From assembly GCA_040905905.1 (NCBI GenBank), contig JBBDQN010000050.1, positions 62,001 to 126,000 of the forward strand: 64,000 nucleotides of DNA, in the 5' to 3' direction. Within the stretch, counting starts at the first letter, position 1, and every line of letters begins with the position of its first letter. This document shows positions 43,414 through 52,156 of this stretch, piece after piece. Under the pieces are notes generated by a model. That model saw nothing but the letters and a program-made list of their open reading frames with translations, did no database searches and had not been told where the DNA came from. Made by a program: the position numbers and the translations under genes. The stretch is from JAICND01 sp040905905. Lineage in GTDB: Bacteria > Actinomycetota > Acidimicrobiia > Spongiisociales > ZC4RG35.

Positions 43414-44781
43414 TTGCACGACATCGTGATCCTTGGCGGCGGCCCGGGCGGGTATGCCGCCGGGCTGTTTGCCCACAACTTCGGCCTATCAGTGGCCCTT
43501 GTGACGGATGAACGTCTCGGTGGTACCTGCCTCCTGCGCGGTTGTATCCCCGCCAAGCAGTGGCTTCAGATCGCCGAGGTGTACTCCACGGTCCGCCACG
43601 CCTCGGACTTCGGGATAATCACCTCCGAGCCGCAGGTCGATTGGTCGGCGGCCCTCGCCCGCAAGAACCAGAGTGTTGACGGCTTGGTCCGGGGGGTCAC
43701 CGGGCTTCTGAAAAAGCGCAAAGTCGACGTCGTCACTGGAAGGGGTCGTCTCGATGGGCCGCATGCGGTCGTTGTATCCGGAGCCGAGGGGGAGCAGCGT
43801 CTCGAGGGCCGCAATGTCATCGTCGCCACCGGTTCGTACTCACGGACTCTTCCTACATATCCGATCGATGGGCAGCGGATCGTTACCTCCGACCATGCCC
43901 TCGACTGGCCGGCGCGCCCCGAGCGAGTAGCCATCATCGGCGGGGGAGTAATCGGTTGCGAGTTCGCCAGTCTTTTGGCCGGACTCGACTCCGAAGTCCA
44001 CGTCATCGAGATGTTGCCTCAAATCATCCCCGGTTCTGACAGCGATAGCGCCAAGATCTTGGAGCGGGAGATGACCCGCAAGGGAGTGAGGTTCTATCTC
44101 GAACGCAGGGTCGATGCCCCCAGAATCGGTCCGTCGTCGGTCGTGGTTCCTTTTGGCCAAGAACAGGTCGAGGTCGATGTGGTGCTGATGGCTGTGGGCC
44201 GCGGACCGAACACCGAGGGGATCGGCCTCGAAACCGCTGGAGTTGTTGTGGAGCGGGGTTTCATCAAGACCGATCTGAGCTCGATGCTGGCCGCACCCGG
44301 TGTGTACGCGGTGGGTGACGTTGTGGCTGGCACGCCTCAACTTGCTCATGTTGGTTTTGCCGAGGCCATTGCCGCCGTTACCCACATCGCAACCGGGAAA
44401 CCCGATCCGGTGAACTACCCGGCCATCCCCCGGGTCACGTATACCCATCCCGAATTCGCCGAAGTTGGTGTCACCGAAGCACAGGCGATCGAACAGGGAA
44501 TCGAGGTCGACGTCCACAGCCACGGATTCGCTGGCGTGGCTCGGGCGATCATCGTCGGAGAGAACCGTGGCAACGTGAAGATCGTTTCCGCCAAGAACGG
44601 AGCGATCCTTGGAGCCACCGTGGTGGGCCCCCAGGCAGGGGAACTCATCCACGAGCTCATGTACTCGGTGGGTTGGGAGGCGTACCCATCCGAGGCAGCA
44701 GCATTCATCCATGCCCATCCCACCCTTGCGGAAGCGGTAGGCGAGACCTTGCTCTCGGCGGCCGGTAAGAGTCTGCACTAG
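43414..44781 (+). CDS. lpd: Dihydrolipoyl dehydrogenase (E3)
   Basis: This 455-residue flavoenzyme reoxidises dihydrolipoamide with NAD. FAD-binding ILGGGPGGYAAG, redox GGTCLLRGCIPAK with Cys39 and Cys44, NAD-binding VAIIGGGVIGCEFASL, GVYAVGDVVAG, and the C-terminal HAHPTLAEA with the catalytic His-Glu pair are all present. TTG start with GGAAGG upstream. The E2 gene follows 12 bases later and the lipoate fusion gene after that, so one lipoamide operon. Confidence 0.94.
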   Translation: MHDIVILGGGPGGYAAGLFAHNFGLSVALVTDERLGGTCLLRGCIPAKQWLQIAEVYSTVRHASDFGIITSEPQVDWSAALARKNQSVDGLVRGVTGLLKKRKVDVVTGRGRLDGPHAVVVSGAEGEQRLEGRNVIVATGSYSRTLPTYPIDGQRIVTSDHALDWPARPERVAIIGGGVIGCEFASLLAGLDSEVHVIEMLPQIIPGSDSDSAKILEREMTRKGVRFYLERRVDAPRIGPSSVVVPFGQEQVEVDVVLMAVGRGPNTEGIGLETAGVVVERGFIKTDLSSMLAAPGVYAVGDVVAGTPQLAHVGFAEAIAAVTHIATGKPDPVNYPAIPRVTYTHPEFAEVGVTEAQAIEQGIEVDVHSHGFAGVARAIIVGENRGNVKIVSAKNGAILGATVVGPQAGELIHELMYSVGWEAYPSEAAAFIHAHPTLAEAVGETLLSAAGKSLH

Positions 44782-44793
44782 GAGGCCCGATCA

Positions 44794-46245
44794 ATGGCAA
44801 CCGACGTCACCATGCCCCAGTTGGGAGAAACCGTCACCGAGGGGACAATTCTCCGCTGGGCGAAACAAGTAGGCGACAACATCTCCGCTGACGAGGTCCT
44901 ATTAGAGATCTCGACCGACAAGGTCGACACCGAGGTGCCTTCGCCAATCTCCGGCGTGATTCTCGAGATCCTGGTCCCGGAAGGGGAGACGGTCGGGGTG
45001 GGAACCCGCCTGGCAGTGATTGGAGAGCCAGGGGCCGAGCCAGCCGTGGCGGCTCCCGTCGAGGCCGAGCCTGCCTCCGAGGCCGAACCTGCCTCCGCCC
45101 CTGCAGAACCTATCCCTGAACCTGCTGCACCTTCCCCGGAACCTGTAAGCGCGCCTCCTCCACCGGTGGCACCACCCCCACCGCCATCACTTTCTGAGGC
45201 ATCAGCGCCGTCCGCGGCTCCGGTTGCCGCCGCAGGGACCGGCGAAGGGGACTCCCGCGAGGTGCTATCACCGGTGGTGAGGCGGCTAGTCCGCGAACAC
45301 GACGTTGACCTGGGAAAGGTCAGTGGAACCGGAGAGGGTGGAAGGATCACTCGGCGCGACGTCGAGGGCTATCTCAACCAACCCTCAGCGCCGACAACGC
45401 AGCCACCGACGACCGCCCCTGCGCCGGCCCCAACCGTGCCCGAATCTGCGGTAGCGCCACCACCAACCCTCCAGGCTCCCGAGGCTCCGGCCCCCATTGC
45501 ACCTCCAGTCCCGGAAGTGGCCACCGGCTCTGAAGAGATTCCCGTGGACCGGTTGCGGGTGCGTACCGCCCAGAATCTGATCAAGGCCAAGCAGACCGCC
45601 GCCCATGTGTGGACCTCGGTGGAGGTCGACTATGAGCGAGTTGAGCGTGTGCGCCAGGCTCGGTCGGCAGGGTGGAAGAAAGAGGAGGGGTTCTCTCTTA
45701 CCTACCTTCCATTCATCGCCCGCGCCACTATCGACGCACTCAAGGCCTACCCCGTGGTGAACAGCTCCTTTTTCCTCGACGAAAAGAAGGCGGTGTATCA
45801 CCGCACCGTCAACCTTGGGATTGCGATCGACCTCAATCAGAAGGGTCTGATCGTGGCGACCATCAGGAACGCCGACGGTCTGCGGCTGGTGGGCCTCGCT
45901 CGGAAGATCCGCGAGTTGGCAGAGAAGGCTCGTGGGGGCAAGCTCGAACCGGACGACGTTTTGGGGTCGACCTTCACCATCACCAATCCTGGACCGTTCG
46001 GGTCGTTTATGTCGGCGCCCATCATCAATGTGCCCAACACGGGCATCCTCTCCACCGACACGGTCACCAAGCGTCCGGCGGTCGTCACCACTCCTGAGGG
46101 TCAGGACACCATCGCCATTCGCCATATCGGCTACCTCGGACTGTCCTGGGATCATCGGGCCTTCGACGGTTCCACCGCGGTACTTTTCCTGCAACAGATC
46201 CGCCAGAACCTGGAGGAGTGGGATTGGCAGCAGGAACTCACGTGA
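44794..46245 (+). CDS. sucB: Dihydrolipoamide acyltransferase (E2), SucB/BkdC type
   Basis: Residues 1-80 are a lipoyl domain with TDKVDTE, in which Lys43 carries lipoate. An Ala/Pro/Glu-rich hinge follows, then an E3-binding domain (SPVVRRLVREHDVDL...GEGGRITRRDVEGYL), a second hinge, and the catalytic domain with WDHRAFDG near residue 453. STDKVDTEVPSP is typical of actinobacterial 2-oxoglutarate dehydrogenase E2; a branched-chain role cannot be ruled out, as no E1 gene is in the window. It has one lipoyl domain where several actinobacterial homologues have two or three. Confidence 0.9.
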   Translation: MATDVTMPQLGETVTEGTILRWAKQVGDNISADEVLLEISTDKVDTEVPSPISGVILEILVPEGETVGVGTRLAVIGEPGAEPAVAAPVEAEPASEAEPASAPAEPIPEPAAPSPEPVSAPPPPVAPPPPPSLSEASAPSAAPVAAAGTGEGDSREVLSPVVRRLVREHDVDLGKVSGTGEGGRITRRDVEGYLNQPSAPTTQPPTTAPAPAPTVPESAVAPPPTLQAPEAPAPIAPPVPEVATGSEEIPVDRLRVRTAQNLIKAKQTAAHVWTSVEVDYERVERVRQARSAGWKKEEGFSLTYLPFIARATIDALKAYPVVNSSFFLDEKKAVYHRTVNLGIAIDLNQKGLIVATIRNADGLRLVGLARKIRELAEKARGGKLEPDDVLGSTFTITNPGPFGSFMSAPIINVPNTGILSTDTVTKRPAVVTTPEGQDTIAIRHIGYLGLSWDHRAFDGSTAVLFLQQIRQNLEEWDWQQELT

Positions 46246-46255
46246 GGCGTGAGGG

Positions 46256-47905
46256 GTGAATAGCACTCTTCGGGTTCGGTGGTTGGGGCGGTTGCCTTAC
46301 GTCGAAGCATGGGATCTCCAGCGGGCGATCTGGGAAGGTCGGGTCGACGATCGCGCCGACGACTACCTTCTGTTGGTCGAACACCCCCATGTCTACACAG
46401 TCGGGCGTAACGGCAATGGCTCCAACCTCTTGATGCCGGCCGAGCTGTTGGGAGAAATCGGTGCCGAAATTCATCACGTTGATCGTGGTGGGGATATCAC
46501 TTATCACGGACCGGGCCAGTTGGTCGGATATCCGATCCTGCGTCTGACCGACCCCAAGCAGATCGTTCCCTATGTTCGCCGCCTTGAAGAGGTCCTGATA
46601 AGAGCCCTTGGTTCGTTCGGGATCGAGGGATGGACCGAGACCGGTTTCACCGGGGTCTGGACCGAAAAGGGCAAGGTGGCAGCCATCGGTGTTCGGGTCG
46701 CCCGCCAGGTTACGATGCACGGATTCGCCCTCAACCTCGATCCGGACATGTCCTTCTTTGGAAGGATGAATCCGTGCGGAATCTCGGACCGGACAGTCAC
46801 CTCCCTCTCCGAGCTACTAGGTCGCCGGGTGACCCTGGAGGAGGCGGTTGAGGTCCTGGTGCCCCACTTCACGGACGTGTTCTCATACCCCGCGGTAGAG
46901 GCCCAATACGCCGCCTTTGCCCGCGGCCAGGGGCGGGGCAGACAGTTCGAAGTTGACCGTCTGCTTGCAGCCGGGACCTTTTCGCCCGAGCGGCGACGGT
47001 CCGAACCGGTCCTGATCAACGGTCGGTTGCCCGGCGAACCACCCCGACCCGAATGGATGAAGGTCACCGCACGGATGGATGGGGAATATCTGGAGCTCAA
47101 AAGGCTGATGCGGGGTCTTGAACTGCACACCGTCTGCGAAGAAGCAGGTTGCCCGAACATCTACGAGTGTTGGGGGATGGGCACCGCCACGTTGATGATT
47201 CTCGGCGATCGCTGCACCCGGGCCTGTGGGTTCTGCAACGTGACGACCGGCAAACCCACCGAGCTCGACATCTTCGAACCATTCCGGGCGGCCGAGGCGA
47301 TCCAACAGATGCACCTACGGCATGCCGTGATCACCTCGGTCAACCGTGACGATCTCACCGACGGCGGTGCGGGCATCTTTGCAGCCACCATCCGAGAAAC
47401 CCGTCGTCTTAGTCCCGAGTGTGAAATCGAAGTCCTCATCCCTGACTTCAAAGGTGACCAGCCGGCCCTTGAGACGGTCATGGCCGCCGAGCCCGGGGTC
47501 CTCAACCACAACACCGAAACAGTGATCCGTCTGCAGCGAGATGTGCGGACCTCGGCCAACTACGGACGGTCCCTGGCTCTGCTGGCTCGGGCCAAGCGGA
47601 TGAAACCCAGCGGTCTGGTCAAGTCTGGCTTAATCGTCGGTATGGGCGAGACCCGGGAGGAGGTGTTGGGGGCCCTGGCGGACATGCGAGCGGTCGGGAT
47701 CGACATCGTCACCATCGGCCAGTACCTGCGCCCAACCGTCAGACACCGGCCGATCCACCGCTATGTCCATCCCGACGAGTTCGCGGAGTACAAGGCTTTT
47801 GGCCAGGGTATAGGAATTCCCCATGTCGAGGCGGGCCCGTTGGTGCGCTCCTCATACCACGCGGCCGCCGCGCGTCAGGCGGTCGGTGCTGCGGCCTCGA
47901 TCTGA
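46256..47905 (+). CDS. LipB-LipA fusion: octanoyltransferase plus lipoyl synthase
   Basis: This 549-residue protein unites both steps of endogenous lipoate synthesis. Residues 1-215 are LipB: DRGGDITYHGPGQLVGYP, GKVAAIG with Lys140 and NPCGISD with the acyl-carrying Cys174. Residues about 265-549 are LipA: Cys294/Cys299/Cys305 for the auxiliary 4Fe-4S cluster, Cys320/Cys324/Cys327 (CTRACGFC, radical SAM), HNTETV, and RSSYHA with the Ser ligand near the end. All key residues for both activities are kept. GTG start. It follows the E2 gene by 10 bases, so octanoyl transfer and sulfur insertion are made with the protein they modify. Confidence 0.93.
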   Translation: MNSTLRVRWLGRLPYVEAWDLQRAIWEGRVDDRADDYLLLVEHPHVYTVGRNGNGSNLLMPAELLGEIGAEIHHVDRGGDITYHGPGQLVGYPILRLTDPKQIVPYVRRLEEVLIRALGSFGIEGWTETGFTGVWTEKGKVAAIGVRVARQVTMHGFALNLDPDMSFFGRMNPCGISDRTVTSLSELLGRRVTLEEAVEVLVPHFTDVFSYPAVEAQYAAFARGQGRGRQFEVDRLLAAGTFSPERRRSEPVLINGRLPGEPPRPEWMKVTARMDGEYLELKRLMRGLELHTVCEEAGCPNIYECWGMGTATLMILGDRCTRACGFCNVTTGKPTELDIFEPFRAAEAIQQMHLRHAVITSVNRDDLTDGGAGIFAATIRETRRLSPECEIEVLIPDFKGDQPALETVMAAEPGVLNHNTETVIRLQRDVRTSANYGRSLALLARAKRMKPSGLVKSGLIVGMGETREEVLGALADMRAVGIDIVTIGQYLRPTVRHRPIHRYVHPDEFAEYKAFGQGIGIPHVEAGPLVRSSYHAAAARQAVGAAASI

Positions 47906-47947
47906 GGTCGATGCCCGTAATCAGGCCTGGATGGACTTCAGCCCTTT

Positions 47948-49648
47948 TCACGACCCTCGCACCTTGCGGAGGCGCGATCCCAACTCTCTCAGGAACGCCG
48001 CCGTGATGAAACTGTCGCGGCGTCCGTCAATGACCGTCTTCTCTCCCACGGCGCAAATTGTGTGGAGCCCGTCCCGGTATCGCCCCTGCGGTGGCGGATG
48101 CACGGTTGCAACGACTTCCTCGGAGAAAGCTGTCGGGGTGAGGAGGTCGATCCGGTTGATGGCGATGCTACCCCCGTAACTTTCCGATCCGTCCTGAGCC
48201 GGGCGGTAGAGGATTCCATCCTTTGCAAACGGGGTCCCGGCCGGTCGGCTGGAGCGGACATCGGTCTTGACCGGATTGAGCGGGTGGGGCGTCCAGGGCC
48301 CAGCCAGGTCGTGGGCGTGCCAGATTCGCAATTTGGTGTTGGGGCCGTCATCCCGGTCGGTGCAGAACAGCCACCACCGATCACCGTGCCGCACCAATGT
48401 CGAGTCGAGGGCAGCCACTCCCTTGATCAACGTGGCATGCAGCCGCCACTCGTGGGGGAAGTTGACCGCCTGGTAGAGGCGGACCTCGCCGGCCTGGTAA
48501 GTCTCCGGGACGCACCAGAAGTCACCATTCAGCTCGAAAAGGTATGGATACGAGGCGTGCACGCCGATGTCGAGGACGGTGCGAGGCTGGGCGTCGTTGT
48601 CGTCCAGGACCACCGCCGAAATCACACCGCGGTGAGTGCCATAGTCATAGTCCTCAACTAGAGCCCACAGCGAGCCCTTGTAGAAGACCGAGAACGGGTC
48701 GGCCAAATAGCGGTTTCGGCCCGGCTCGCGGATCCAGCGTATGGACGGCAAACCGCCGTCCAGGAAACGGGCGATGGGCTGTTCGACCACTCCGACGGTC
48801 CAGGTGGCGGCGGCAGTCAATCCCCGCCACTGGCTCTTTACGAACTCGACGGCTTGCCTAGCGAGGAACCGAAGCATCACTCCATTGGTGGGATCGCGGC
48901 GCACGGCCGCTTCGGTGGTGCTGGGGGAAGCGCTGGCAGCGGCGTCGTCGCCCTTCCGGAGAGCTTGCAAGACCGACCGGGGCCATTCGGAGCTGCCCAG
49001 GAAGAGGTCATCGCGGGTTCGCAGATACGAATGGGCGGTGGCCTTGAAGAAACCCCGATACAGGATCACGCCGGCGTCGAGGCGTTCGGTCAACCGTTGC
49101 AGGATCGAGCCCACCACTTTTTCGCCCGCGACGAGTTCCCAGAAACCCGGAGGCCGTCCCCGATAGGACCGCTCGTCGCCATGATGAAAGGACCAGACAC
49201 CCCAGCGGGGAGTGGTGAGGATCTCGCCCTTGATGACGCCGAACCCGAAACGGAGAATGAAGTCGAGGTTGCAGGAAGCGACGGCAGCAATGTCGTCTGG
49301 TGAGAAGCGTTCCGCGTAGCGGCCCACTCGCTCTGTACCGCAGTGAATCTCGGGAGTTCCTGAAAGCTCGCTCGCCAGATCGGTTGGTCGCGAGGCAATT
49401 GAACGGCGTTCGACGTAACCCTTGTTAAACAGGTTCCAGATCAGCCTTGGCCAGTCTCTTAGGCGCCGGAGCTTGCTGGGACCGCTCGCGGCAAGTTGTT
49501 CGGCGATGATCAGCAGTCCGACTTCCACACCTTCTAAGGCAAGCAGTGCACGGATAGCGGAGGCCTGCCAGGCGGGAAAACGGTGGCCGTTGCACATGAT
49601 TCCAAACCGGATTGGCGCGGTCGAGGGTTCATCGGGGACGGAAACCAT
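47948..49648 (-). CDS. Formyltransferase-like domain fused to GH43-like propeller
   Basis: This 566-residue protein has an N-terminal formyl-transferase fold, with FILRFGFGVIKGEIL and SFHHGDERSYRGRPPGFWEL (His155-His156-Gly-Asp158). A C-terminal half of about 280 residues has repeated WxxL/DPF blades (YLADPFSVF, LWALVEDYDYGTH, YPYLFELNGDFWCVPE, DRWWLFCTDRDDG), as in GH43-type five-bladed propellers, also found as GINT1-like domains. It may formylate a 4-amino sugar while the propeller holds the glycan. Its 5' end is divergent from the GT4 gene. Confidence 0.8.
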   Translation of the reverse strand: MVSVPDEPSTAPIRFGIMCNGHRFPAWQASAIRALLALEGVEVGLLIIAEQLAASGPSKLRRLRDWPRLIWNLFNKGYVERRSIASRPTDLASELSGTPEIHCGTERVGRYAERFSPDDIAAVASCNLDFILRFGFGVIKGEILTTPRWGVWSFHHGDERSYRGRPPGFWELVAGEKVVGSILQRLTERLDAGVILYRGFFKATAHSYLRTRDDLFLGSSEWPRSVLQALRKGDDAAASASPSTTEAAVRRDPTNGVMLRFLARQAVEFVKSQWRGLTAAATWTVGVVEQPIARFLDGGLPSIRWIREPGRNRYLADPFSVFYKGSLWALVEDYDYGTHRGVISAVVLDDNDAQPRTVLDIGVHASYPYLFELNGDFWCVPETYQAGEVRLYQAVNFPHEWRLHATLIKGVAALDSTLVRHGDRWWLFCTDRDDGPNTKLRIWHAHDLAGPWTPHPLNPVKTDVRSSRPAGTPFAKDGILYRPAQDGSESYGGSIAINRIDLLTPTAFSEEVVATVHPPPQGRYRDGLHTICAVGEKTVIDGRRDSFITAAFLRELGSRLRKVRGS

Positions 49649-49683
49649 CGATAACTAAGCTAACCAGAGAATCTCAGGGAGCG

Positions 49684-50850
49684 GTGGGCTCGAAGTACCT
49701 CTTCGTCATCAACTCATTTCTGGCGGGTGGTGCGGAACGATCCTTGATCGAGCTGCTTCCCTTGATCAAAGCGCGTGGCATCTTGCCGATCGTCGCCTGC
49801 CTGGAACGACAAGACGTCGGTTTCGAGTCTGAGGTCCGGGAGGCTGGGTTCGATGTTCGGGTCTTGCCTGGCGACGGTTTCATCAACAAAACGCTGGCGC
49901 TCCGTCGACTCATCAAGAGCGAGCGGCCTGATCTCGTTTATAGCTCCCTTTTCGACTCGGATCTCGCGGCTCGTCTTGCCACTATCGGAATCCCGGTCCC
50001 GGTGATGACCAACCTTGCCAACACGGCCTATGACGATGCGCGCCTTGGCGATCCGAACGTCGAGCGCTCGCGGTTGCGTGTTGTCAAGTGGATCGACGGT
50101 TTCTCCGCCCGCCATCTGACCGACCACTTCCACGCCATCAGCCAGGCGGTCAAAGACTCGACAGTCGAAAAGCTGGGGGTCGCCCCCGAGAAGGTCACTG
50201 TGGTCAAGCGGGGACGCGATTCAGCTCGCTTGGGAGAGCGAACCCCGCAAAGACGTGCGGCAATGCGTCAGGCGTTGGGTATGACCGACCTGAACGAGGT
50301 GATCGTCACGGTGGGTCGTCTGGAGTACCAGAAAGGTCACAAACATCTGATTGACGCCTTTGCTCGGGTGGTCGAGGCGCATCCCGAGGCGCGATTGCTG
50401 ATTGCTGGACGAGCGGGGCACGCCTCCGCCGAGTTGGTCGCCCGGATTGGGGGGCTGGGTCTGGAGGAAACCGTGACGTTGCTGGGGCATCGAGAGGATG
50501 TTGCCGACGTCCTCGCTGCTGCCGATCTGTTCGTGTTTCCCTCGTTGTATGAGGGGCTTGGTGGAGCCCTAATTGAGGCCATGGCTCTTGGATTGCCCGT
50601 CGTGGCTAGCGACATTGCCGCCCTGCGGGAGGTGGTACGGGAGGGGGAGAACGCCGACCTGGTGAGTCCAGGCGACGCCGCCGGACTCGCTGCGGCCATC
50701 CGGGGGCTCCTCAATGACCCCGAGCGCCGTGGGCAATATGGCGAAAGAAGCCGTCAGATCTTCAATAATGAGTTTCGAGCCGAAATCGCCATGGAGCGAC
50801 TCCTGGAGCTATTGGCAGAGGTCAGCGGCCGGCGGGCCGATACCGGTTGA
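49684..50850 (+). CDS. GT4-family glycosyltransferase
   Basis: About 388 residues from GTG 49684: FVINSFLAGGAERSLIELLPL, then HAISQAVKDSTVEKLGVAPEKV, VTVGRLEYQKGHKHLIDA and FPSLYEGLGGALIEAMALGLPVVAS, the GT4 E(x7)E motif. An earlier TTG at 49612 would overlap the divergent upstream gene, and AGGGAG sits two bases before 49684, so the exact start is unsure. It is a cytoplasmic step of glycan assembly. Confidence 0.85.
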   Translation: MGSKYLFVINSFLAGGAERSLIELLPLIKARGILPIVACLERQDVGFESEVREAGFDVRVLPGDGFINKTLALRRLIKSERPDLVYSSLFDSDLAARLATIGIPVPVMTNLANTAYDDARLGDPNVERSRLRVVKWIDGFSARHLTDHFHAISQAVKDSTVEKLGVAPEKVTVVKRGRDSARLGERTPQRRAAMRQALGMTDLNEVIVTVGRLEYQKGHKHLIDAFARVVEAHPEARLLIAGRAGHASAELVARIGGLGLEETVTLLGHREDVADVLAAADLFVFPSLYEGLGGALIEAMALGLPVVASDIAALREVVREGENADLVSPGDAAGLAAAIRGLLNDPERRGQYGERSRQIFNNEFRAEIAMERLLELLAEVSGRRADTG

Positions 50851-51258
50851 CTTTCGTTAGGTCAGCAGGACCAGCAGCCAAATGGCCCCAGCGAACAGAA
50901 TCGCCACGGCGGCAATCGCCGACAGTATCAAAAGGTAGCGAGTAGGCACGTGGGGCAAATCTACTTGGGCAGGGCGAGCATTTAGAGGGGGACGGGCAGT
51001 TGGTAGGTCCCTGCTTGGGTCTCGCGCCTCACCAATTTCATGTAGAGGCGATCAAGGGGCCCGGGTACAGTGTTCGCCTGGCAGTGGTGGGGTCCGGGTA
51101 AGGGCGCAGATCGATTCGGAGCCCAGGAACGAAGGGAGTGGCGTGCTGGGGATGTCGGCGGGCTTTAGGGGCAATTGGCCGTTTGTCAAAACGCTGAAGT
51201 GGGCAAAGGCGAGAAGCTTTGACACGGTCGTGGACAGGCGACCTCGACGGTTTAGACC
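50851..51258. other. Intergenic region, 408 bases, with two possible mini-genes
   Basis: Between the GT4 gene and the first cytidylyltransferase. It holds a possible membrane peptide on the minus strand (50857-50949) and a possible leader ORF on the plus strand (51143-51262), listed separately. No hairpin terminator, tRNA or repeat was recognised. Confidence 0.5.
50857..50949 (-). CDS. Possible single-helix membrane peptide, 30 aa
   Basis: From GTG 50949 the product is 30 residues: a short basic start (PTRY), one continuous hydrophobic helix (LLILSAIAAVAILFAGAIWL) and a short end. The frame is open upstream to 51054 and reads protein-like (for example ARDPSRDLPTARPPLNARP), but without a standard start; TTG at 50958 is another choice. 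There is no ribosome site. It is convergent with the GT4 gene. Confidence 0.3.
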   Translation of the reverse strand: MPTRYLLILSAIAAVAILFAGAIWLLVLLT

Positions 51259-51262
51259 GTGA
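51143..51262 (+). CDS. Possible basic leader peptide coupled to cytidylyltransferase 1
   Basis: AAGGGAG lies four bases before GTG 51143. The 39-residue product is basic (WPFVKTLKWAKARSF and DRRPRRFRP), with an internal ATG at 51152. Its TGA overlaps the GTG of the next gene (GTGA). The coupling and ribosome site make translation plausible, perhaps to raise initiation of the weak downstream start. No homology was recognised. Confidence 0.35.
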   Translation: MLGMSAGFRGNWPFVKTLKWAKARSFDTVVDRRPRRFRP

Positions 51263-52038
51263 AGGTTGCCATTCTCGCGGGCGGGGTGGGGAGCCGTTTG
51301 GGTGAGGAGACCGATGTCGGGCCGAAACCGATGATTGAGATCGGCGGGCGTCCCATCCTTTGGCACATCATGCACCACTACGCCTCCTTCGGATTCAACG
51401 AGTTCGTGGTCGCGGTCGGATACAAAGGCGAGCGCATCAAGCGCTACCTGGCCGACTATTTCACCGCTCAACAAGACGTGCGGATCCACGTAAAGACCGG
51501 CCAGGTGTCGGTCTATTCCCGCGATCTGACCGAAGACTGGATTGTCGACGTGGTCGATACCGGCCGTTGGACCGAATCTGGTGGTCGTGTACGCAGGCTG
51601 GCGCCCTTTGTCGGTGATGAGACCTTCATGTTGACGTTCGGTGATGCAGTATCTGATCTCGATCTCGAGGCTGTTCTCTCGCTCCACCGGAGCGAGGGCC
51701 GCCTGGCCACTCTCACGGCCGTTCATCCGACCCCTCGCTTTGGAGAGCTGCGTCTCGACGGCGACGAAGTGGTGGAGTTCTCAGAAAAGCCCATGGAGTC
51801 TGGATGGATTCTCGGTGGATACCTCGTGATGGAGCCAGGGGCCCTTGACTACATCTCCGGCGATGATGAACCCCTCACGCCCGAGCCCATGCAGCGTCTC
51901 GTCAAGGACAGGCAGCTGACGGTATACCGGCACAACGGCTTCTGGCAGGGCATTGACGCAATGCGCGACAAGGTCCTTCTCGAGCAGCTCTGGAACGAAG
52001 GGTCGCCTCCGTGGCGCACTTGGGAACATGGCACTTGA
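51259..52038 (+). CDS. Sugar-1-phosphate nucleotidyltransferase, RfbF-like (copy 1)
   Basis: This 259-residue protein has the glucose-1-phosphate cytidylyltransferase pattern: VAILAGGVGSRLGEETDVGPKP, MIEIGGRPILWHIMHHY, FTFGDAVSDLDL-like metal region (LTFGDAVSDLDLEAVL) and GFWQGIDAMRDK near the end. It would make CDP-glucose or a related NDP-sugar. GTG start. A close paralogue lies at 52695-53465 beyond the epimerase gene. Confidence 0.85.
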   Translation: MKVAILAGGVGSRLGEETDVGPKPMIEIGGRPILWHIMHHYASFGFNEFVVAVGYKGERIKRYLADYFTAQQDVRIHVKTGQVSVYSRDLTEDWIVDVVDTGRWTESGGRVRRLAPFVGDETFMLTFGDAVSDLDLEAVLSLHRSEGRLATLTAVHPTPRFGELRLDGDEVVEFSEKPMESGWILGGYLVMEPGALDYISGDDEPLTPEPMQRLVKDRQLTVYRHNGFWQGIDAMRDKVLLEQLWNEGSPPWRTWEHGT

Positions 52039-52156
52039 ACGAATTGCAGAGCGGGAGGTCGTAGAGGCCATGGACAGGGTCACCGGACTTGGGCTGGGAA
52101 CCAGAGGTCGAGCCCTAGGGGTGGAGTTTGAATTCGACTCGGGAGCAGTGGTCTGA
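52028..52156 (+). CDS. Possible mini-gene coupled to the epimerase gene, 42 aa
   Basis: The ATG at 52028 lies inside the end of cytidylyltransferase 1 in another frame. The TGA (52154-52156) overlaps the ATG of the epimerase (TGATG). The product has a helical start (LERIAEREVVEAMDRV) and an acidic end. It fills the gap exactly and would couple the two genes, but it has no strong ribosome site or known relative. Confidence 0.35.
   Translation: MALERIAEREVVEAMDRVTGLGLGTRGRALGVEFEFDSGAVV

Noticed and set aside
43840..44778. 312-codon minus-strand frame opposite lpd
   Set aside because: The plus strand has every lpd motif; the reverse frame is rich in His, Asn and Arg with no protein family pattern.
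45385..46266. 293-codon minus-strand frame opposite the E2 gene
   Set aside because: Reverse shadow of the Ala/Pro-rich hinges; it gives Gly/Arg repeats only.
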